Notes under the pieces: model-generated
What the model was told of the DNA's origin: nothing
Databases searched by the model: none
What the model saw: only the letters and a program-made list of their open reading frames with translations
Shown here: piece after piece, positions 35,938-44,470 of the stretch
Position numbering within the stretch: position 1 is the first letter of the stretch
How the letters are laid out: each line of letters begins with the position of its first letter
Made by a program: the position numbers and the translations under genes
Assembly: GCF_009711085.1 (NCBI RefSeq)
Contig: NZ_WMKA01000003.1
Span: 123,161 to 187,160, forward strand
Direction of reading: 5' to 3'
DNA from: Cellulosimicrobium composti
GTDB taxonomy: Bacteria; Actinomycetota; Actinomycetes; Actinomycetales; Cellulomonadaceae
DNA: 64,000 nt

Positions 35938-36270
35938 ATGACGAACGTCGACCTTCTCACCGACGCGCACCTCACGAACGCCCGGAGCGCGCCGAACGGG
36001 CGCAGCGCCGAGGTCGTGCTGCACGACGGCCCGCTGCGCCAGACGATCCTCGCGCTCCGCGCGGGCGTCGAGCTCGGGGAGCACAACTCGCCGCCCGCGG
36101 CGTCGATCCAGGTGCTGCGCGGGCGGGTCCGCGTGACGGCGCTCGGCGAGGGCGACGTCGAGCTCGGCGCGGGCGAGCTGCGCGTGCTCACGCACGAGCG
36201 GCACGCCGTGAGCGCGCTCGACGACGCCGCGTTCCTGCTCACGACCGTGACGAGCGTCCCGGGCTCCTGA
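35938..36270 (+). CDS. Small cupin-domain protein
   Basis: The 110-residue protein is a single cupin_2 barrel. The first cupin motif region is LGEHNSPPAASIQVLRGRVRVTA and the second is LGAGELRVLTHERHAVSALDDAAFLLTT. Metal-ligand residues are partly retained (His in GEHNS and in HERHAV). The relatives are small proteins of unknown function. It probably forms an operon with the upstream USP gene, suggesting a stress context. Confidence 0.72.
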   Translation: MTNVDLLTDAHLTNARSAPNGRSAEVVLHDGPLRQTILALRAGVELGEHNSPPAASIQVLRGRVRVTALGEGDVELGAGELRVLTHERHAVSALDDAAFLLTTVTSVPGS

Positions 36271-36272
36271 CG

Positions 36273-36290
36273 CGCCGCCGGTCGGCGGCG
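36273..36290. terminator. Short hairpin between convergent genes
   Basis: CGCCGCC-GGTC-GGCGGCG forms a 7-bp stem right after the cupin stop, before the convergent membrane-protein stop at 36339. Confidence 0.5.
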
Positions 36291-36338
36291 GACCGCCCGC
36301 TCGACGGGACTCGGCGCCGGGCCGCCCGCGCGACGGGA

Positions 36339-36830
36339 TCAGCGGCGGACGGCCCACGCGGCGAGAGCGAGAGCGACGGCGTCCTCGGCGACGGCGCCCG
36401 GCCAGTCGGGCCGCCGGCCCACCGCGAGCCTCCGCCACGCCGCGCCGCCCCACGTACCCACCGCGGCGCCGGCGGCCCCGGCCGCAGCGGCTGCCACGAC
36501 GCCGAGGCCTCGCGTGCGTCGCCCGGCCACCAGGACGCCGCCCACGGCGCCGGACGCGAGGCGGACGTAGGCGCCGGGCGGGTCGAGGCGGCTCGGCGTC
36601 GTGGGCAGCTTGTCGCCCACGAGCTCGCCCGCGACCGCCGCGCCGGCCACGGCCCGGACGAGGCGCCGCCGCCACGCCGGTCCCGCCCCGGGTCGGTCGC
36701 CCGCGTGACGTGCGAGCACCGGCGCCGCGACGCCGAGGCTGCTGCGCGACCCCGCGGCCGCGCCGATCGCGAGCGCCCGGGCGAGGGCCGCCGTCGTGCC
36801 GTGCGCAGGGGTGGTGTCGCCGGGCGTCAT
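36339..36830 (-). CDS. DUF4126-like small membrane protein
   Basis: The 163-residue protein has several short hydrophobic segments and the pattern GAAAGSRSSLGVAAPVL followed by GELVGDKLPTTPSRLDPP, typical of the DUF4126 family of unknown function. AGGAGGACCC precedes the ATG. It is divergent from the LacI regulator and convergent with the cupin gene. No role can be inferred. Confidence 0.7.
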   Translation of the reverse strand: MTPGDTTPAHGTTAALARALAIGAAAGSRSSLGVAAPVLARHAGDRPGAGPAWRRRLVRAVAGAAVAGELVGDKLPTTPSRLDPPGAYVRLASGAVGGVLVAGRRTRGLGVVAAAAAGAAGAAVGTWGGAAWRRLAVGRRPDWPGAVAEDAVALALAAWAVRR

Positions 36831-36929
36831 GGGTCCTCCTGCGGGGACGGTCGGGGCGGTCGTGCGTCGAACGTAACCTCTCCGCGCGCTGCCCACCCGG
36901 TGCGGGGGCCGCACCGCTACCCTGGGGCC

Positions 36930-37982
36930 GTGCCCGGACCCACCCTGAGCGAGGTCGCGCGAGACGCCGGCGTCTCCCTCGCGACCGCCTCGCGCGCGAT
37001 CAACGGGAGCGCGAACCGCACGGTGCGCCCCGACCTGCGGGAGCGGGTGCTCGCCTCGGCGCGCCGCCTCGGCTACTCGCCCGACCCGAGCGCGCAGGCC
37101 ATGGCGCGCGGTCGCACGACGAGCGTGGGCCTCGTGGTGCACGACATCGCCGACCCGTACTTCTCGTCGCTCGCGGCGGGCGTCGCGGACGCGGCCGACC
37201 GCGACGGCCTCATCGTCACGCTCACGAGCACGCGCCACTCGCCGGAGCGCGAGCGCGCGTTCGTCGAGCTCATGGACCGCCAGCGCGCGCGGGCGGTCGT
37301 GCTCGGCGGCGGCCGGCTCGCGGACGACGCCGACGGCGCGCTGCGCCGCGCGCTCGAGAGCTACCGCTCCTCGGGCGGTGGCGTCTCGCTCGTCGGTCAG
37401 CCGCTCGGAGACCTGCCGGCGGTGCAGATCGCCAACGCGGAGGGCGCGGCAGACCTGGCGCGCGCACTGCACGGCCTGGGGTACCGGTCGTTCGGCGTGT
37501 TCGCCGGCCCGGCGGGACACCGCACCGCGGTCGACCGCGCCCGCGGCTTCACCGAGGCGCTCGCCGCGCTCGGCTCCCCCGTCGAGCCGGAGGCGATCGT
37601 GGAGTGCGCGTTCACGCGCGACGGCGGCCATCGCGGCATGGGCGAGCTCCTCGCCCGCGTGGGCCCGGGTGCGGGCGGTGCCCACGACGACGCCCCGCGC
37701 GCGGTCTTCGCGGTGAACGACGTCATGGCCGTGGGCGCGATGGCGGCGGCCCGCGACGCGGGTCTGCGCGTCCCGGAGGACGTCGCGGTGGCGGGGTTCG
37801 ACGACATCGTGACGCTGCGCGACGTCACGCCCGCGCTGACGACCGTGCGCATCCCGCTCACCGAGGTGGGCGAGCGGGCCCTCGCGCTGGCGCTGGCCCC
37901 GTACGAGGAGGACGCGCCGCCGCAGCGGGTCGAGGTCCGGGGCACCGTCGTGCTCCGGGAGTCGACGCCCGCGCCGGGCTGA
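36930..37982 (+). CDS. LacI-family transcriptional regulator
   Basis: The 350-residue repressor has a LacI helix-turn-helix (LSEVARDAGVSLATASRAINGS, about residues 6-27, with hinge VLASARRLGYSPDPSAQAMARGRTTSVGLV) and a periplasmic-binding-protein-like ligand domain. The GTG start is 6 nt after a TACCCT -10 box, so the transcript may be leaderless. No sugar gene is adjacent except the fucose locus 6 kb away, which has its own GntR regulator. The target is unknown. Confidence 0.88.
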   Translation: MPGPTLSEVARDAGVSLATASRAINGSANRTVRPDLRERVLASARRLGYSPDPSAQAMARGRTTSVGLVVHDIADPYFSSLAAGVADAADRDGLIVTLTSTRHSPERERAFVELMDRQRARAVVLGGGRLADDADGALRRALESYRSSGGGVSLVGQPLGDLPAVQIANAEGAADLARALHGLGYRSFGVFAGPAGHRTAVDRARGFTEALAALGSPVEPEAIVECAFTRDGGHRGMGELLARVGPGAGGAHDDAPRAVFAVNDVMAVGAMAAARDAGLRVPEDVAVAGFDDIVTLRDVTPALTTVRIPLTEVGERALALALAPYEEDAPPQRVEVRGTVVLRESTPAPG

Positions 37983-38068
37983 CGCCGTCGGCCTGGAAAT
38001 CGCTTCCCCCGGGCGGGACGCCTCCCGCCTCTTGACGCCTCGGGAATACTGCGGCACCTTGGGACGTA

Positions 38069-38087
38069 GATACCCCCAGGGGGTATC
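38069..38087. promoter_or_regulatory. CsoR-type copper operator
   Basis: GATACCCCCAGGGGGTATC is a perfect 9+1+9 palindrome, with the TACCCC...GGGGTA pattern of CsoR/RcnR-family operators. It sits 29 bp before the P-type ATPase start. No csoR gene is present in the window. Confidence 0.8.
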
Positions 38088-38115
38088 AGGACGCTCCGAA
38101 GACCAGGAGGACGAC

Positions 38116-40473
38116 GTGGAGCACGACCACCGCACGGCCGGCACCGCGCGCGACGCCACGACGGCGAGCGGCGCGCACACCGAGGGCACCCCCGCACCGG
38201 GCACGCGCACCCACGCACCGCACGCACCCGGCGGGCACGCGCACCACGCGGACGGTCACGGGACGCCCGGTCACGACACGGCGCACGCCCCGTCCCACGA
38301 CCACGACGGGACCGGCCACGGGGCTCACGGCCACGGGACGACGAGCCACGGGTCCCATGACCACACCGCCGCGGGCCACGACGCGCACGGCGCGGGCCAC
38401 GACGCTCACGGCGCGCGGCACGGCGGGCACGGCGGGGGCCACGGCGACCACGTCGGTCAGTACCGGCGCCTCTTCTGGGCCATGCTCGCGCTCGCGGTAC
38501 CGACCGTCGCGCTGAGCCCGATGTTCGCGATGCTCCTCGGGTACGACCTCCCCGACGCGGCCTGGCTGCCCTGGGTGTCACCCGTGCTCGGCTCGGTGAT
38601 CTTCCTGCGGGGCGGGCGCCCGTTCCTCACGGGCGCGGTCGACGAGCTCCGCGGCCGCACGCCCGGCATGATGACGCTCATCTCGCTCGCGATCACGGTC
38701 GCGTTCGCGTCGTCGCTCGGCGCGAGCCTCGGCGTGCTCGCGCCCGAGCTGGACGTGTGGTGGGAGCTCGCGCTCCTCGTCGTCATCATGCTGCTGGGCC
38801 ACTGGCTCGAGATGCGCTCGCTCGCGCAGACGGCGTCGGCGCTCGACTCGCTCGCGGCGCTCCTGCCGGACGAGGCGGAGCGGGTCGCCGACGACGGCAC
38901 GGTGACGACCGTCGCGCCGACGGACCTGCGCGTGGGCGACCTCGTGGTCGTCCGGCCGGGCGGCCGCGTACCCGCGGACGGCGAGGTCGCGTCGGGCGCC
39001 GCGGACGTCGACGAGTCGATGATCACGGGCGAGTCGCGCCCGGTGCGGCGCACGGTGGGCGACCCGGTCGTCGCCGGGACCGTCGCGACGGACGACGCGC
39101 TGCGCGTGCGCGTCACGGCCGTGGGCGACGACACCGCGCTCGCGGGCATCCAGCGGCTCGTCGCGGACGCGCAGGCGTCCTCGACGAGGACGCAGCGCCT
39201 CGCGGACCGCGCCGCGGGCTGGTTGTTCTGGTACGCGCTCGGTGCGGCGGCCCTGACCATCGGTGCGTGGCTCGTCCTCGGCTCGCCCGAGCAGGCGCTG
39301 ATCCGCGCCATCACCGTGCTCGTCATCGCGTGCCCGCACGCGCTGGGCCTCGCGATCCCGCTCGTCGTCTCGCTCTCGACGGAGCGGGCCGCGCGCGCCG
39401 GCGTGCTCGTCAAGGACCGCCTCGCGCTCGAGCGCATGCGCACGGTGGACACCGTCCTGTTCGACAAGACGGGGACGCTCACGGCGGGCGAGCCCGTCGT
39501 CGTGCACGCCGCCACGACCGGCAGCACGACGGAGGACGACCTCCTCGCGCTCGCCGCCGCTGCCGAGGCCGACAGCCAGCACCCGCTCGCGCGGGCGATC
39601 GTCGCGCGCGCCGCCGCGACGCGTCTCGACGTGCCGCGGGCGACGGACTTCCGGTCGCTCACCGCGGTCGGGGTCGAGGCGACGGTCCGCACGCCGGACG
39701 GCCCGCGCCGCGTCGCCGTGGGCGGTCCCGCGCTGCTGGGCGAGCGCGGGCTCGACCCGCTGCCCGACGCCGACGCGTGGGCGGGCGACGGCGCGACCGT
39801 CCTGCACGTCGTCGTCTCCCCCGTTGCGGGTCCGGACGACGGCGGTCCGGACGACGACGGTCAGCGCGGCGAGGTCGTGGGCGCACTCGCGCTCGCGGAC
39901 GCCGTCCGGCCGGAGTCCCGCGAGGCCGTGGACGCGCTGCACCGGCGCGGCATCCGGGTCGTCATGATCACGGGCGACGCCGAGCCCGTCGCCCGGTCGG
40001 TCGCGCGCGAGCTCGGCATCGACCAGGTCTTCGCGGGCGTGCGCCCGGAGGACAAGGACGCGAAGGTGGCCGAGCTCCAGCGCGGCGGGCGCGTCGTCGC
40101 GATGGTCGGCGACGGCGTCAACGACGCCCCGGCGCTCGCGCAGGCCGACGTCGGCATCGCGATCGGCGCGGGCACGGACGTCGCGATCGCGTCGGCCGGG
40201 GTGATCCTCGCGAGCTCCGACCCACGCGCGGTGCTCTCGATCATCGCGCTGTCGCACGCGTCCTACCGCAAGATGCAGCAGAACCTCTGGTGGGCGGCGG
40301 GCTACAACATCGCCGCCGTCCCGCTCGCCGCGGGCGTGCTCGCCCCGGTCGGGTTCGTCATGCCGATGGCGGCGGGCGCGATCCTCATGTCCGTCTCGAC
40401 GGTCGTCGTCGCGCTCAACGCGCAGCTCCTGCGCCGCCTCGACCTCGACCCGGGCCGGCTCGCCGCCCGCTGA
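38116..40473 (+). CDS. copB: CopB-type copper-translocating P-type ATPase
   Basis: The 785-residue P1B ATPase has a His-rich N-terminal region (about 27 His in the first 112 residues) in place of a CxxC metal domain. The transmembrane metal site is CPH (406-408, VIACPHALGLAIP), typical of the CopB (P1B-3) group. The phosphorylation motif DKTGT starts at Asp450; TGES and GDGVNDAPAL are intact. The GTG is 5 nt after AGGAGG (38105-38110). A perfect CsoR-type palindrome precedes it, so copper induction is likely. The transported ion is probably copper or silver. Confidence 0.92.
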   Translation: MEHDHRTAGTARDATTASGAHTEGTPAPGTRTHAPHAPGGHAHHADGHGTPGHDTAHAPSHDHDGTGHGAHGHGTTSHGSHDHTAAGHDAHGAGHDAHGARHGGHGGGHGDHVGQYRRLFWAMLALAVPTVALSPMFAMLLGYDLPDAAWLPWVSPVLGSVIFLRGGRPFLTGAVDELRGRTPGMMTLISLAITVAFASSLGASLGVLAPELDVWWELALLVVIMLLGHWLEMRSLAQTASALDSLAALLPDEAERVADDGTVTTVAPTDLRVGDLVVVRPGGRVPADGEVASGAADVDESMITGESRPVRRTVGDPVVAGTVATDDALRVRVTAVGDDTALAGIQRLVADAQASSTRTQRLADRAAGWLFWYALGAAALTIGAWLVLGSPEQALIRAITVLVIACPHALGLAIPLVVSLSTERAARAGVLVKDRLALERMRTVDTVLFDKTGTLTAGEPVVVHAATTGSTTEDDLLALAAAAEADSQHPLARAIVARAAATRLDVPRATDFRSLTAVGVEATVRTPDGPRRVAVGGPALLGERGLDPLPDADAWAGDGATVLHVVVSPVAGPDDGGPDDDGQRGEVVGALALADAVRPESREAVDALHRRGIRVVMITGDAEPVARSVARELGIDQVFAGVRPEDKDAKVAELQRGGRVVAMVGDGVNDAPALAQADVGIAIGAGTDVAIASAGVILASSDPRAVLSIIALSHASYRKMQQNLWWAAGYNIAAVPLAAGVLAPVGFVMPMAAGAILMSVSTVVVALNAQLLRRLDLDPGRLAAR

Positions 40474-40491
40474 CCGGGGTCCCCCGCCGAA

Positions 40492-40538
40492 CACGGGGTT
40501 GCTGTCGTTATCCGGCGGATAACGACAGCAACCCCGTG
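40492..40538. terminator. 47-bp palindrome after copB
   Basis: Arms of 23 nt (40492-40514 and 40516-40538) pair perfectly around one base. The left flank CGCCGAACACGGGGTT (40485-40500) matches the ends of the palindromes at 51123 and 60112. It probably works as a terminator and belongs to a repeat family. Confidence 0.7.
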
Positions 40539-40580
40539 CTCGACCGTGAGAAGGGCCGTGCTCGCTGCGAGACTGGTCCC

Positions 40581-41180
40581 GTGACCACGCCGACCCCCGA
40601 CGACCGGCCCGTCGCCGGCGTCCTGCTCACGCCCGGGGCGGGCGCGAGCCGCGACCACCGCGCGCTCGTCGCGATCGACGACGCGCTCGCCGCGCTCGAC
40701 CCGCCCGTGCCCGTGCGCCGTGTCGACTTCCCCTACCGGATCGCCGGCAAGCGGATGCCCGACCGGCCGCCGGTCGCGGTCGCGCACGTGCGCGCCGAGG
40801 CGGAGGCGTTCGCCGCCGAGCTCGGCACCACGACCGACCGCCTCGTGCTCGGCGGGCGGTCGTACGGCGGGCGCATGTGCTCGATGGCCGTCGCCGAGGG
40901 CCTGCCCGCGGCCGGGCTCGCCCTCGTCAGCTACCCCCTGCACCCGCCGGGCAAGCCCGAGCGGCTGCGGACCGAGCACCTCCCCGACCTCCGCGTGCCG
41001 GTCCTGTTCGTGTCGGGCCGCACCGACCCGTTCGCGACGCCGGACGAGCTCGCCGAGCACACCGCCGTGATCCCCGGGCCGGTCACGCGCGTGGAGCTGC
41101 CCGGCGCGCACGACCTCAAGGGCCAGGACGCCGCGGTCTGCGAGGCCCTCGTCGCGTGGCTCGCGACGATCGGCACCTGA
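40581..41180 (+). CDS. Small alpha/beta hydrolase (Tex30/KANL3-like)
   Basis: The 199-residue protein is a compact alpha/beta hydrolase. The nucleophile elbow is GGRSYGGR, the oxyanion region is LLTPGAGASRDH, and the acid and histidine regions are SGRTDPFATP and LPGAHDLKG. Relatives are called dienelactone hydrolase-like or Tex30/KANL3-like, of unknown substrate. The GTG start has no clear Shine-Dalgarno. It follows the palindrome after copB and is probably transcribed separately. Confidence 0.75.
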   Translation: MTTPTPDDRPVAGVLLTPGAGASRDHRALVAIDDALAALDPPVPVRRVDFPYRIAGKRMPDRPPVAVAHVRAEAEAFAAELGTTTDRLVLGGRSYGGRMCSMAVAEGLPAAGLALVSYPLHPPGKPERLRTEHLPDLRVPVLFVSGRTDPFATPDELAEHTAVIPGPVTRVELPGAHDLKGQDAAVCEALVAWLATIGT

Positions 41181-41197
41181 CCAGCCGTCGCCACCGG

Positions 41198-41304
41198 CCG
41201 CCGGAGCCGCCAGACCGCACGGGCCCGACCGCCGGAGCCGCCAGACCGCACGGGCCCGACCGCCGGAGCCGCCAGACCGCCCGGGCCCGACCGCCGGAGC
41301 CGCC
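41198..41304. repeat. 31-bp tandem repeat, about 3.5 copies
   Basis: A 31-bp unit starting CCGCCGGAGCCGCC recurs at 41198, 41229, 41260 and 41291, with few changes (the last is partial). It is perfectly adjacent, so it is a minisatellite, not a CRISPR. It lies between the hydrolase stop and the surface-protein gene. Confidence 0.9.
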
Positions 41305-41405
41305 CGGCCCGCGCGACGACGCCCCGACGACAGGGCTTTCCTGCGGCACGGCCGCACTGCGTACGATGTGCCGCGGACCACGCTCGTGCCGATCCGGAGG
41401 TGATG

Positions 41406-42179
41406 ATGCGCGCCGCTGGCCGTCTGCTCGCCCTCGCGACCCTCGGGGTCGTCACGGCCGCGGTGACGGCGGCCCCGGCGGCGGCCGAGGACCGTGACGG
41501 CGGGGGCGGCCTCACCGTCACGGTCGACGCCGTCTCGTTCGACCCGAGCCGGCTGCGCCACCCCACCGGGTGGCTCGAGTACGTCGTCACGAGGCCCGAC
41601 GGGTCGCACCCCCGCAACATGGGCGACGGCTACTCGCGCGAGGACGCGGCCGACGGCGTCCTGGAGCTCGACGTGCCCCGCCGGGGCCCGTACCAGGACG
41701 GGTACTGCATCAGCTGGGTGCTCGTGACGGGCATCGACCGGCAGTTCGCCGGGTGGAACGGCGACGCCGCGGTCTGCACGACGGCGGCCGCCTCGCCCGC
41801 TCCCGCACCCACGACGCCGCCCACGACGCCATCCCCCGCGCCGTCGACCGAGGCCCCCACGCCGGCCCCGCCGCCCGCCGACGCGCCCGTCCCGGCGACC
41901 GAGGAGCCGCGGGAGCCCGTGGCCGCGCCCGAGCCGGAGACCACCGAGGAGCCGACGCCGGACCCGACGCCCGAGGCGCCCGTCGAGCCGACCCCGACCG
42001 CGGAGCCCTCGACCCCGGAGCCGGAGCCCTCGCGCACGCCGCTCGTGTCGGTGGCGGAGCGCATGCCCCCGCCCCCGCCCGCCGCGGAGTCCTTCCCGGT
42101 CTTCGCCGTGGTCGGCGTCGGCGGCCTCGTCGCCGCCGCGGCCGGCGGCGCGATCCTCCTCCTGCGCCGCGTCGGCTGA
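41406..42179 (+). CDS. Secreted proline-rich protein with C-terminal membrane anchor
   Basis: The 257-residue protein has an N-terminal signal peptide (LATLGVVTAAVTAAPAAAED, cleavage after AAA), a globular part (about 30-125) with two Cys in YCISWV and AVCTTA, and a Pro/Thr/Glu-rich stalk (about 128-222). A hydrophobic helix (VFAVVGVGGLVAAAAGGAILLL) and the basic end RRVG follow. This is the layout of a cell-surface protein, but no LPxTG motif is visible before the helix. GGAGG lies 5 nt before the ATG at 41406; in-frame starts at 41400 and 41403 also exist. The function is unknown. Confidence 0.65.
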   Translation: MRAAGRLLALATLGVVTAAVTAAPAAAEDRDGGGGLTVTVDAVSFDPSRLRHPTGWLEYVVTRPDGSHPRNMGDGYSREDAADGVLELDVPRRGPYQDGYCISWVLVTGIDRQFAGWNGDAAVCTTAAASPAPAPTTPPTTPSPAPSTEAPTPAPPPADAPVPATEEPREPVAAPEPETTEEPTPDPTPEAPVEPTPTAEPSTPEPEPSRTPLVSVAERMPPPPPAAESFPVFAVVGVGGLVAAAAGGAILLLRRVG

Positions 42180-42183
42180 GCCG

Positions 42184-42390
42184 TCAGGCGCGCGGCGCGG
42201 GCGACGCCCCGTTCCGTGCCGCCCGCCGCTCCCAGCGCGCGCGCTCGTCCACGTCGCCCGCCGTGTAGTCGGCGTCGTCGGGGTCGTGGGCGGCGATCAC
42301 GGGGCGCCCGGGGGCCGTCGCCCGGTCGTGGCGCCGGGGCGTCCCGGTCGCGCGCGCCGTCGTCCTGGGGGTCGGCAGGGTGTCGACCAT
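42184..42390 (-). CDS. Small hypothetical protein
   Basis: This 68-residue protein begins MVDTLPTPRTTARATGTPRRHDR and is basic and disordered at the N-terminus. The centre reads RPVIAAHDPDDADYTAGDVDERARWERRAARNG. GAGGACACGTG precedes the ATG. I recognise no family. It converges on the surface-protein gene, with 4 bp between the stop codons. Confidence 0.45.
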   Translation of the reverse strand: MVDTLPTPRTTARATGTPRRHDRATAPGRPVIAAHDPDDADYTAGDVDERARWERRAARNGASPAPRA

Positions 42391-42600
42391 CACGTGTCCT
42401 CGTCTCGTCCGGCGATCCTCGCCCCGAGACAACCCTGCCCGGGCAGACGCCCGGTGACCGGGCGCTGTCCTGCGGGCGAACTCTCCGGGACGACGCCCGA
42501 CCGCGCCGGACGCTGCCGCCGAGCGCTGCCGCCGAGCGAGGCCGGACGACGGTCGGACCGGCCGCACCCGGCCCACCCAGCCGGACGACACCCGGGAACG

Positions 42601-42640
42601 ACGAAGCCCTGGCCCGCGTTTCCGCTGGCCAGGGCTTCGT
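42601..42640. terminator. tRNA-Thr terminator hairpin
   Basis: ACGAAGCCCTGGCC (42601-42614) and GGCCAGGGCTTCGT (42627-42640) are perfectly complementary with a 12-nt loop. It starts 6 nt after the tRNA 3' end on the minus strand. Confidence 0.85.
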
Positions 42641-42645
42641 GTCGG

Positions 42646-42718
42646 AGCCGCCTGTGGGAATCGAACCCACGACCTATTCATTACGAGTGAATCGCTCTGC
42701 CGACTGAGCTAAGGCGGC
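42646..42718 (-). tRNA. tRNA-Thr (anticodon CGU)
   Basis: The minus strand folds into a cloverleaf. The acceptor pairs GCCGCCT with AGGCGGC. The D-arm contains AGCTCAGTCGGCAGAGC and the T-arm GTGGGTTCGAATCCCAC. The anticodon loop is CTCGTAA, giving CGT, which reads the Thr codon ACG. The CCA end is not encoded. A good promoter lies upstream (42765-42794) and a perfect hairpin downstream. Confidence 0.95.
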
Positions 42719-42764
42719 GTGCTGCACCCCGGTCCGCTCCGCGAACCGCTGGCAACGAGCGCCT

Positions 42765-42794
42765 ACTGTACCCAACGACCGGGCCAGATTCCAA
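42765..42794 (-). promoter_or_regulatory. tRNA-Thr promoter
   Basis: On the minus strand TTGGAA (42794-42789) and TACAGT (42770-42765) are separated by 18 bp, about 45 bp before the tRNA 5' end. Confidence 0.65.
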
Positions 42795-42830
42795 AGCGGC
42801 CTCGTGGGCCGCCCGCGGGCGCTCTCCGCG

Positions 42831-44381
42831 TCAGCAGCGCAGCCCGTCCTCGGGCACCGTGCCGTCCACGAGGTAGGCGTCGACGGCGTCGCCCACGCAC
42901 GCGTTGGAGCGCCCGTACGCGGTGTGGCCCTCGCCCTCCCACGTGAGGAGGACGGCCGAGTCGAGCGTGTCCGCAAGACCCTCCGCCCACACGTACGGGG
43001 TGGCCGGGTCGTTGGTCGTGCCGATGACGACGATCGGCGCGGCACCCTCGGCGTGCAGGTCGAACTCCGGCTCGGCGGCGGGGAACGGCCATCCCTCGCA
43101 CGTGAGCCCGCCGAACGCGAAGAACGTGCCCATCGTCGGGGCGGCCTCCTCGAGGCGCTCGAGCTGGGCCTGCATCGCGGCGGGGTCGTCGTCCTGACGG
43201 CCGTCGAGGCAGTTGACCGCGCGGAACGCCTCGGTCGAGTTCGAGGAGTACGTCCCGTCGGGGTTGCGGTCGTTGTAGAAGTCGGCGAGGTAGAGCAGCA
43301 GGTCGCCCGTGCCCTCGTCGAAGGCCTCGGTGAGCGCCTGCGTCAGCACGGGCCAGCTCTGGTCGTTGTACAGGGTCACCGCGACGCCGTAGAAGGCGAG
43401 CGTCTGCGTCACGCGGCGCCCGGAGTCGGTGCGCAGCGGGTTCGACTTCGCGGCGTCGAGCAGCGCCCGGACCTGGCGCATGCCCTGGTCGGCGTCGCCG
43501 CGCAGCGGGCACCCCTCGCCCGCCTGGCAGTCCTCGACGTACGCGCGCAGCGCGTTCTCGAAGCCGACGGCCTGCTGCTCGGAGATCGTGTCCGGGTCGA
43601 GCGACGTGTCGATCGCGCCGTCGAGCACGAGGCGTCCCACCTTGTCCGGGAAGAGCCCTGCGTACGTGGCGCCGAGCTGGGTGCCGTACGAGTAGCCCAG
43701 GTAGGCGAGCTTCTCGTCGCCGAGCACGGCCCGCAGCATGTCCATGTCTCGTGCGGCGCTCTGGGTGTCCACCTGGCCGAGGAGGTCGCCCGTGTTCTCG
43801 GCGCACGCCTCGGCCCAGGCGCGGCGGTCCTCCGCGAGCGCCTCGAGCCCCGCCTCGTCGGTGTCGAAGTCGCGCGAGAGCGACTCGTCCTTGGCCGCGT
43901 CGTCGAGGCACACGACGGGCGAGGACTCGCCGACGCCGCGCGGGTCGAACCCGACGAGGTCGTAGGCCTCGGTGACGCGGTCGCCGACCATCGGGGCGAG
44001 GCTCGTGACGAACTCGATGCCGGACGCCCCGGGTCCGCCGGGGTTGGTGAGCAGCGAGCCGATGCGCTCCCCGCTCGCGGGCCGGCGCTTGACCGCGAGC
44101 TCGATCTCGCCCGCGGACGGGTCCTGCCAGGAGAGCGGGGCACGCGCCGTCGCGCACTCCCAGCCCGCGCCGCAGTCCTCCCACGCAAGGCTCTGCCCGT
44201 AGAAGTCCTCGAAGCCCTCCGGGCCGGTCTCGCCCGTGCCCGACGCGGAGGTCGCGACGCCCTCGACGGGGGTCTGCTGCTTGGGCGGCACCGAGCACGA
44301 CGCCGCCACGAGGGCCAGCACGAGGGTCACGGCGCAGGCCAGGGCACGTCGAGCGGGGCGCGAGGCGGGGGACGTCGTCAC
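42831..44381 (-). CDS. Secreted alpha/beta hydrolase lipoprotein, S33 tripeptidyl-aminopeptidase type
   Basis: The 516-residue protein is an S33/TAP-like secreted peptidase. It has a lipoprotein signal peptide (ALVAASC, Cys29). The nucleophile elbow GYSYG places Ser231; the acid is in GTTNDPATP and the histidine in GEGHTAYG near the C-terminus. The oxyanion-side motif LLTNPGGPGASG is intact. Relatives clip tripeptides from protein ends or act on esters. The start is a GTG. The closest upstream gene on this strand, 90 bp away, encodes another lipoprotein. Confidence 0.88.
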   Translation of the reverse strand: MTTSPASRPARRALACAVTLVLALVAASCSVPPKQQTPVEGVATSASGTGETGPEGFEDFYGQSLAWEDCGAGWECATARAPLSWQDPSAGEIELAVKRRPASGERIGSLLTNPGGPGASGIEFVTSLAPMVGDRVTEAYDLVGFDPRGVGESSPVVCLDDAAKDESLSRDFDTDEAGLEALAEDRRAWAEACAENTGDLLGQVDTQSAARDMDMLRAVLGDEKLAYLGYSYGTQLGATYAGLFPDKVGRLVLDGAIDTSLDPDTISEQQAVGFENALRAYVEDCQAGEGCPLRGDADQGMRQVRALLDAAKSNPLRTDSGRRVTQTLAFYGVAVTLYNDQSWPVLTQALTEAFDEGTGDLLLYLADFYNDRNPDGTYSSNSTEAFRAVNCLDGRQDDDPAAMQAQLERLEEAAPTMGTFFAFGGLTCEGWPFPAAEPEFDLHAEGAAPIVVIGTTNDPATPYVWAEGLADTLDSAVLLTWEGEGHTAYGRSNACVGDAVDAYLVDGTVPEDGLRC

Positions 44382-44470
44382 CCGGACACGGTAGCCGCTC
44401 CCCCGGTGCGCGCAGGACGGTCGGCCGGTCGCGGAGCCGTCCTTTCACGCGCTCTTCACGGCGCGGGTCG

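Noticed and set aside
41198..41304. CRISPR-like direct repeats
   Set aside because: The 31-bp units are immediately adjacent with no spacers and no cas genes are present.
42439..42600. Possible second RNA gene next to the tRNA
   Set aside because: Only a short 13-bp duplication (GCTGCCGCCGAGC) and GC-rich sequence are visible; no cloverleaf or conserved fold was found.
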